64,000 nucleotides of DNA from Sipunculus nudus (lineage: Eukaryota; Annelida; Sipuncula; Golfingiida; Sipunculidae), in NCBI GenBank assembly GCA_026874595.1, contig CM049311.1, positions 39,392,676 through 39,456,675 of the forward strand. The letters are read 5' to 3'. Both the position numbers and the translations under genes were made by a program. The notes under the pieces were generated by a model that was not told the DNA's origin, did no database searches, and saw only the letters and a program-made list of their open reading frames with translations. The first letter of the stretch is position 1, and the number at the start of each line of letters is the position of its first letter. Shown here one piece after another: positions 55,951-64,000 of this stretch.

Positions 55951-58900
55951 TTCACTCTATTTCCCCCTGCCACTCAATCCATGCCTCACTTCACCCGTTC
56001 CACTCTTGATTTTGGAGGATTCACATAGTCGCTTGTTGACTACCCGTATTCTAGTTTATTAATAATATTTTTTTTTACCATGCTTTAAGTTTATGACTGA
56101 TGGTGCAGTGTCTGTTGTAATTGAGGGGATAAGAAGGGTGTATTTGTTCAGAGAACCGTTGTATTCTGACAATATAATAATAGAGGGGACTATAATTAAA
56201 AGATCTTCATTGTTAAATTCAAAAGAAACTAGGTAAGAAAGATTTTTACAAATTATTTCATAAGTCAAAATGGTCAACTTTGAGTCTTCGATCATAGCAA
56301 CATCTGCTACAAAGTCCAAGAATATTTCTCAGGTTTTCTATACAGCTTGAATCATTGAAATTTTGATAGGTTTAGTACCTTTAAACTAATGTAACCAGTG
56401 GTTACTGGTGGTTTTGGGGTGTATACTGCCTGTTGTTGTTAATGTTTAGCTGTAGGATTATGTTTACTGGCTCTCTGAAGTTACATGCTGACTGGTGGGG
56501 TCAGCAACATCAGGGTCATAAGGGGTCACTGGGGCACATGGGTGCTTCTATTCTGGGAGATAATAGACTCCCTAGGAGTGGTCCATGTATTGTCACTGTC
56601 AGGAGATAGGTATGTCATGCACAGTTAAGTATACTGGCAGTATAGAAACTTTTATTTGTTTACTAGTAACTTGTCATATCTTAAATTTAGCAAATTTAAA
56701 TGAGAACTGCAGCAAGCGTTGTGTTATAACTGCAGGTTAAAACCACTCATACTTGTAATATAATGAGTATCATTGCACTGAATATAAGCAAGCAAGCCCA
56801 CAAATCTCTAACAAGTGCACTTTTAAATTGTTCAGATTGATGAATGAACTCGGTTCAGTTTGATATAATCTTATTTTATTTCCATTTTGGAGGGGGTTGG
56901 GGAGGAAGAAGAGGCTAGGTTTGCCATTTCAGTCTTTTCCACACTTAACTGTCTTGTAACATATATCCTAGTTATAGAATAATAGTAGTTTGATGATCCC
57001 TATTTTATCCTGGTAGGCTGGTAGAGCCAACCCTTTAAATAAATACCATGGAGTTTCCATTTCCAAGTAATAGGAATGTTATCATTTGTTGGTGATTTTC
57101 ATTGTACATCATTATAAACACCTGTCTTGTTCCCATATACATACATGTATAGAAATATCCTATATAAATAAATTTCATTTTGTGTGAGATAGAAACATCT
57201 GCTTTGCAGAGGCTACAATTTACAGTAAGATATCATCAGTGAATGTGCTTGGGCGCCCAGTGGCACATAAGTTTATTTACAGGGGTCAGTTATTTATAGG
57301 ATCTGTATGTCAGGATCAGGGATCCCTCATTAATCAGATGGGTAAAGGCACTATCACTTAAAGCCTGGTCACATGTGGATTAATTGTATTAAGAAAATTA
57401 AAATGATAGGGACTGTAACAGTATGCTAAATTGTATATGTTATTTATTTTCAAACTGCTTTTAATCACTCTCCACAGCAAGTTTTAACTTGTATTTCATT
57501 TTATATTATAATAGTTAGCTGCAGTGTCATTCAGCTTCTTTCAGTTATATTAAATTTAAAGAAATCTCAAATGTATCATGATAAATATTAATTTTGAGCC
57601 AAGTTTGAAAGGTGTATCAAAGGCCTAAGTATTAATTTATTCATAAGTGTTTAAGCTGATGTTTCATAGCTGACAACATGCAGATGAGTAGGGAGTTTTT
57701 TTATTCAAGATTTATTTGATAATTCCATGCCTGACAAAAAAAGAAACAACACAGTTTGCGTTCACTCAAAATATTTACTGGTTGTTATTTGACCTACTGA
57801 TAGACATCCATTACCATAAACTTTCCAGTGAGTTGTGATTTGACATACCAATAAATCCTTTGTGCCTGGTTATTTAATTTAGCAACCAGCAATAATTTAT
57901 TGCAAATGCCAATCAATAGTGCATAATGACAAACCGGGGAAGGGGGGGGGGGGGGGGGTAGTTGCACTTGCAGAGCTATTTGGTTATATTGAGATATTAT
58001 TTCAATGTCAGCAGACCATTTGACTGCTTAAGTGATAAAGAAAAAAGAAAGGAAAAAATGACATTTATTAACTGAATCTTAAATTCATGTATTTTAAAGG
58101 AAATGTTTCAGCTAGCTTGTGCTTAATAATGAAAAATACTAATAATGAAATGTTCACTAATGAAGCTGTTATAAAAGGTGAACCACTTTTGATAGTGGGA
58201 ATTGGTGGCAACATATGTTTTATACAGGTTTCACAAATACAGTGTGGTTAATTAAAACAGAGAAATGATTAAGAAATCACAGTGTAACTCAGTCTGTTTT
58301 ATTTATATATTAATATTTTAATTCTAAGGTAAACTTGTGGAAAATGAAATGCACAAATGGGTTTGCTGAATGTGTATATAGTCACTAAATTGCTTTGATA
58401 TATAGCATGCAGCATTGATTTTGGTACAGGGGTAGTTTGAGTATAACATTAGTTGAATATTGAAAATCAGACACAGGTGTACATCCTTATATAGTACTCA
58501 CAGTACTCAGTAAATACAGCTAAGTACCAGCAGGGTGTCAGCACATAATTACCTTTGAGGATTTGTGAGCCATGTACTTACTATTGATGATGTCAAGAAG
58601 CTTATGTGGGTATTAAATGGATCCCCTGTGTGGTGTGTTACTATGTGCAGGCAAAATACCCCCAGTCAGTACAGGGGCATATAAACTTCCCCTATTGTCA
58701 GTAATGTCCCATTGTCAGTAGTCTGACATAGTGCATCAGCTCTCCCTATAACTCTTGAATGTTTGGATGGAAGAATATTCACATCCACAGAAATGTTTAT
58801 TAGATATGTCTTAAAATTTAACATTTGAAAATTCCGTAGCTTGATAAAAAAAAGTTTTCTGTTTACAGTGATCTGATATATGCTGTGCTACTAAACAGTT

Positions 58901-60350
58901 AGGAAGGACATTGGCATTGTTTGTAATATAATGAATCCGTAAAGATCAAATTATAGTATTTTTCATAACATAGGGCATTAATAAAGATCAAATTACAGTA
59001 TTGTTCATAATATAAGGCATCAGTTATCTATAGTATCAGCCTGGTCCTCAGTTTTGTTCATTTTGTATTGCATTAATTTTGGTGCATTAGACAATGTTTG
59101 ACTGTTAATTATATTGTCCACTGATGATGGTATATCTACATAAGGTGTTCAGTGTTTATCCACCATGTTTATTAAATGCTCAGACTTGATTACATTTATA
59201 TTCTAGATAAGCCAGTCACTGATAAAAATAGTTCAGTTTCTGATCAAAGTGATTGAAGAATAATACAGAGAATATATGAATCTATAGTCCAGTAGTTTAA
59301 ATTGCAATAAAATATATCAAAATTTATAAATTTGAAGATATGGGGAAAATATATATACATTCTGTACATGTTTGATAAGATTAATAATTTGCATTCAGTT
59401 ATCTATATGATTAAGTATAATATTTAAATAAGCCTGCTTCTTTAGTGTCCTGGAGAAGACCATGTGGTTTATATATGGTACTAAAAAAGGTTACATTATA
59501 TGTATAGGTGCATCCAGGTATGTTAAAACAGGCATAAAAAGAACAAAACCAATAAACCGAACAAAGGTAAGACATTTCGTGAAAGACATCAAGAATGCAC
59601 CAATCAAAGATGAGGGGCAGGGTGGTGTCCATGGCGATGATGGGTGTGGCATCTCTCCCAGGCTCCACTAGAGCGAAACTGTTTGCAGTGAATGATCCCT
59701 GACAAATTGTCAAGAGGGGACGCCAGTAAGAATTCAGTGTGTTGTATATGTGAGGAGGCCATCCCTTTTGCATTTTCACCTTCACACGACACTGCTATTT
59801 GTGCACTTTTTTGCTTGGATAGCCATAACAGTTGACACCCAGTGTGGGTTTGTCCAAGTTCTTGTGACACACCCTGTGAAAATGGCTGAATATAAAATGT
59901 GCTTATCTCAAATGTACATTCATGCATAGTCAATTCAGACTGCTGCTGCAGTGAAATTTACAGCAGATAAAAGAGCAGATATACATATTGTGTCGCAGAC
60001 AATATCTGTACGTCTGAATGCAACAGTTGTGGGCATGCACTGGGCGTAGCTTGGAGTTCTGATTTTTCTGTAGCTGGCCTGGCCGTCTCCACGGTGATTA
60101 GAATAGATTTTATGGCAGTCTCCCAAGGGATGGAGGTAGGCTATTTATTAGTGTGTTTTGATGCAAATAATGATAAAATAACAGCATCACAGGAGATGCT
60201 GATAACTTGCTTTGTATAGGCATGTTGGGCATAATTGATAATTTGGATGATTGGCAGCTATATAACAGTTCTAAACACTTTAACCTGGACAGTAATACCT
60301 TGGCATCATTGGCAATAGATCAACCCTATTTCAACTGCAGTGAGGTTTTT
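55951..60350. other. Mostly non-coding AT-rich DNA
   Basis: Contains a poly-G run at about 57941-57958 and a 42-bp tandem duplication (AAAGATCAAATTA at 58941 and 58983). A GC-richer patch lies at about 59595-59760 and is listed as a finding. No gene could be supported. Confidence 0.5.
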
Positions 60351-62955
60351 AGCTCAGCTGACTATAAGTCATCTGAGCTATAGTCGTGGTCCATTGTCCG
60401 TCGTCCGTCCGTCTGTCCGTCCGTCCGTCCGTCCGTCCGTCCGTCCGTCCGTAGATGTGGCACGTTTTGAAACCGTAAGACCTAGGAATCCAAAATTCAG
60501 CATAATGTTAGATGTCCCCAAGATCTCCTACCAAGCCGAAAACTGGGTCTTTGCAACTTCGTTTCTTTGAGAAATTAAGGAAAAATTTTTTAATTTTTTA
60601 TTAAAAACCTATTTTCACACTTCAGGACTGCCTAATATCAAAACCACTCATCTGTTTTGCGTCATATTTACCATAAATATTCCTCTCTATAGTTCCTATG
60701 TACATGCCAGAAATTATGTCTGTATTATATAATTTAAAAAAGTTATCGGCCCAAACATAATGCATTTTGTAAAAAATCAGGAAAGATATTTGATCACTTA
60801 ACACAAAAAATGTTAAAGCTATGGACCTTTTTTCTGGTAATATAACTTTAATTAATCAAAATTAAATTGTATACCCAAAATTAGATGAAAATCTTTTAAA
60901 TTTTTTAAAATATTAATAAAAATAAAAAATTGGTACCTTAAAGTACTGTGGATTTAATTTTCACAGCATGTTTTTGTTAGCATTTAAACTGTTAACACCA
61001 AAAATTTGAAACCAGTTGATCAAAAACTGTAGATTTTAATCAAGCTTTCAAGCACCATGTAACATATTGTTTACATCAAGCTAGTGTTATGCAGTTTGCA
61101 AGAGCTCAGCTCCCCAGCTTCAGCTCTAAGTTCCTTAAATTCGGCATACAGTTAGATGTCTCCAAAATCCCCTACCATGCCAAGAATTTGGTCACTAGGA
61201 CTTAATACCTTCGAGATATTAATGAAAAACTTCATTTTTCCATTAAAAATCCATTGTTACACTTCAAGACTGCCTAATATCAAAACCACTGATCTGACTT
61301 TAATCATAAATAATATACATATTTTTCATTCTCTATGAACATGCCAGAATGATGTCAGTATTGCGTAATTGTTTTAAGTTATGGGCCCAAACATAATGCA
61401 CTTTGTAAAAAATCAAGAAATATATTTACTCCCTTAACAAGGGGATTGCTGAAGCTAGAGATTTTTTTGTCAGGGATGTAACATTATTTAATCAAGATTC
61501 AATTGAATACCCAAAATTAGTTCAGGACAGAATTTTTCAAATTTTATAAGTTATTAGTATAAATATAAAATTAGTACCTTAAATTTTGCCCAACTGTGAC
61601 CATGGCACGTTTGTTTCCCGTGAGCACTGTTGATATAATTTTCATATCATGCACACATAAGGATTTCAGCTTTTCAGTTTAGAAAGCTGAAAGAAATTGG
61701 CCAAAAATTGTAGCTTTTATTAATGTTTTTTATGAGACCCTGTCAGACTTTGGCTCTCTCCAGCCCCTCTTGAGTCACCTGTATGTTGACCTTGTTGACC
61801 TTTCATCAAATTATGCACGTTTGAGGCGAGGCATACACGGAATCCAGGCAGCTTATGGCCAGCCACAGTTGATCTAGGTGTCCAACCCAACTCATCTAGT
61901 AGTTTTAACCAACAACATAACAATAAACAAATTAATAAATTTTTATTGGTTTTTAATAACAAATTAAAGAAAAATAGAAAAGGAATTTGTTAGTTTATTA
62001 TAACAGGAAATTAACTTGCAGTTACTGATGATATAAGAATCTTGTATCGATGGGTAGAATAACACATATTCCAAATAACACCATGCAGTCACCTATGGCA
62101 TTTTTCAGTTCAATTTTAATGATAAAGAAGTAAATCATATTATTCATTACTAATCATTAGGGATCATATGAAGGAAATTAATGATAGACAAAGATGCAGT
62201 TGATAATATTAATCTAGATTCCTACTGTGTCTAGTGTGTACATTGATGTGAAATTAGTCCAAAATGAATTTTTTACAGTTATTTTTTAATATAAATAAAA
62301 GCCATAAAACCAGGTACTTATGATCATTATTTAAATGTGTGAATTTTGTATATTCTGGATTCTCAACATCATTGTTTGGTGAAAACCGAATTAATACCAG
62401 ACATGGTGCGAATACTTTGTAATTGTATTTAAATACGAATATGATTATGTACTCCATTATAAAATTTCTTGCATAAAGAATGGGAATTCAGGTAAAAATG
62501 AAAGTATATGAATACTCGTGCCAATACTTTCAAAATGTATTCATGAATGCATTCATGAATATATTCTTTAATATTATTTTAATAATCATATCAGTTATAT
62601 TTCATTTTTAAAAATCATATGATTCTCTTATTATTTTTAATAAAAATTATATTTGGGACAATATTTGTAATTTTTTTTAATAAATAGTTAAACTCTTATA
62701 TTATATGTTCTGCTTATTAGTTATATGGCCAAGTCAAAATCTGTGTGACAATAGTACTCCATTTGTTAATAAAATAAATGAAATCAATCCTCTTCCCTGT
62801 CTCCAAAGGTACTATCAAAATTATACATAAGCTAAACAACAACAACTCATAATACAGCTTATAATACCACACAATACCAGCATGTGCCTCATTTCTAAAT
62901 AATATATTTTTATCATATATAACAGCTGAGCGTCGTGACCCATAGGTCCCTTGTT
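60351..62955 (+). mobile_element. HINE-like element family B, copy 2
   Basis: Starts TTTT|AGCTCAGCTGACT (60351-60363), with a self-complementary AGCTCAG...CTGAGCT start and a long GTCCGTCCGT leader (about 60396-60452). It ends CAGCTGAGCGTCGTGACCCATAGGTCCCTTGTT. Aligns with 11155-13612 over almost its whole length in the same orientation. Internally two diverged units of about 650-690 bp are present (TTAGATGTC(C/T)CCAA(G/A)ATC near 60508 and 61152). Same terminal sequences as family A but an unrelated interior. Confidence 0.75.
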
Positions 62956-64000
62956 CTGAAACTAAATTAGTAATTTTAAAGGAACAAAAAATGGCTGTTA
63001 TGTTTTATGAACAGTAAATGCATAGTATATAATCAGTCCTGTAAACCGGCTGCTTTACAAGGATTTGAACTGCAGTCACTGTCATGTAGGGTCCGTATTC
63101 CACATGACCTACCAGCTCTTGAGAGTCGTGGATTTCAAGAACCTTGTGTCTTAATGATAATTAAAGAAGGAAAGTATTGGTTTTGAGAAATTACACAAAT
63201 CTGTGTCCACATTCAATTAAACTTCAACATTACAGAAATTCTTAATGATAGATGCATGGAACAATGCTATAAATAAGCTTTAATGAATAAAGCTTATTTG
63301 AGCAAAGTTTGTATCAGTACGTTGAACAAAGAGATTAATATTAAACAAATAAACAGACCTGCTATGAATAACATAACCCTTGACAGAGGCAGTGGTGTAC
63401 ATTGCTTTAACAATTATAACTTATGAAATTAATGATCAGTATAATAATTGTAATTCAGATAACTGAATAATATTTAACATTTATAAAAATTTACATTTAC
63501 CTCAATGTTATCATGTCGGCATAAATAATAGTTGTATATTTTGGGACAAGTATATTATAAATAGCACAGTCCCTTATCAGGAAAGAACTGTACAAAGAGT
63601 GTGATGCCACAGTGGGGGGGGGGGGGCACAACACCTGTTCAGGTGTGCTAAGTGTACTGTTGACTGAGAACTACCAGAGGGATTACTGCCGGGTGTGTTA
63701 TTGATTTTAATTATCAAAAGGGTAGGTCAGATAAAATGTGGTTTGGCATTAGCTTCCTGTTTTACTTGTATTGATGCTGCTCTGGTTAACCATTTGATTT
63801 CATCTTTGTATTGATGCTGCTTTGGTCAACCATTTGATTTCATCTTTAGATGTATCAGATACCATGTTTCTAGATATATCATTATATTCACAAAGATCTT
63901 GTTGAGTGGAATTTCAGTTTTGTGTTATATCAGGGGCAAAGAGATGAGGGAGAGAGAGATTTCTTGTACATTCAATATATTTTATATTTTATTTTAATAG
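62956..64000. other. Non-coding end of window with a 40-bp tandem duplication
   Basis: A poly-G run lies near 63614-63626. TTGATGCTGCT(C/T)TGGT(T/C)AACC recurs at 63771 and 63811, a 40-bp direct duplication. Otherwise AT-rich without ORFs. Confidence 0.6.

Noticed and set aside
60396-60455. CRISPR-like regular repeats (GTCCGTCCGT)
   Set aside because: A tetranucleotide tract in the leader of a mobile element in an animal genome; no spacers.
63036-63122. tRNA-like A and B boxes on the minus strand (GAGCTGGTAGGTCATGTGGA ... AGTTCAAATCC)
   Set aside because: Spacing is plausible but no second copy or SINE body was seen and arms do not fold as a tRNA; too weak to list.

Overview
This is a 64-kb piece of an AT-rich (roughly two thirds A+T) animal nuclear genome. 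Split genes with GT-AG introns, long introns full of non-autonomous mobile elements, (TA)n tracts and GTCCGTCCGT-type repeats point to a lophotrochozoan invertebrate, most likely a mollusc. That assignment is inference from gene structure and repeat style; no species can be named.

Region 1 (1-25.6 kb, + strand): the 3' end of an axonemal dynein heavy chain gene, best matched to DNAH1. Ten coding exons join in phase to give the last 512 residues and the stop codon at 25577-25579. The introns hold most of the repeats. A 48-nt open segment with splice sites (1856-1903), in phase with the exons on both sides, looks like an unreported cassette microexon.

Region 2 (25.6-42.6 kb): intergenic. It holds a 5.7-kb element (29290-34954) built of a ~337-bp tandem unit with a 1342-bp higher-order repeat, and a second element (29987-31530) with 180-bp units nested in it. 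Next come two decayed LINE retrotransposons facing each other (about 36.8-38.8 kb) with a foldback element inside one, then about 1.6 kb of degenerate ~29-bp minisatellite (39.6-41.2 kb).

Region 3 (41.9-43.1 kb, + strand): a promoter and first coding exon of a second gene. There is a TATA box at 42797, octamer-like sites upstream, an in-frame stop at 42987 and a strong-context ATG at 43026. The exon encodes 34 residues with an acidic stretch and ends at a GTAAGT donor. The protein is not recognised, and the rest of the gene is not identifiable in the window.

Region 4 (43.1-64 kb): presumed first intron of that gene and/or intergenic DNA. It contains two terminal-inverted-repeat MITEs, a dimeric tandem-repeat element (55.2-55.95 kb), the second copy of a 2.5-kb element also found in DNAH1 intron 8, a possible minus-strand exon at 53133-53286, and long plain AT-rich stretches.

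The main theme beyond the genes is a set of element families with one shared plan. Each has a palindromic or inverted 5' end, an internal tandem array that differs by family, a subterminal inverted repeat near the 3' end, a short 3' hairpin, and a terminus in or near CTTGTT/CTAGTT followed by T. That plan matches Helentron-associated non-autonomous elements (HINEs).
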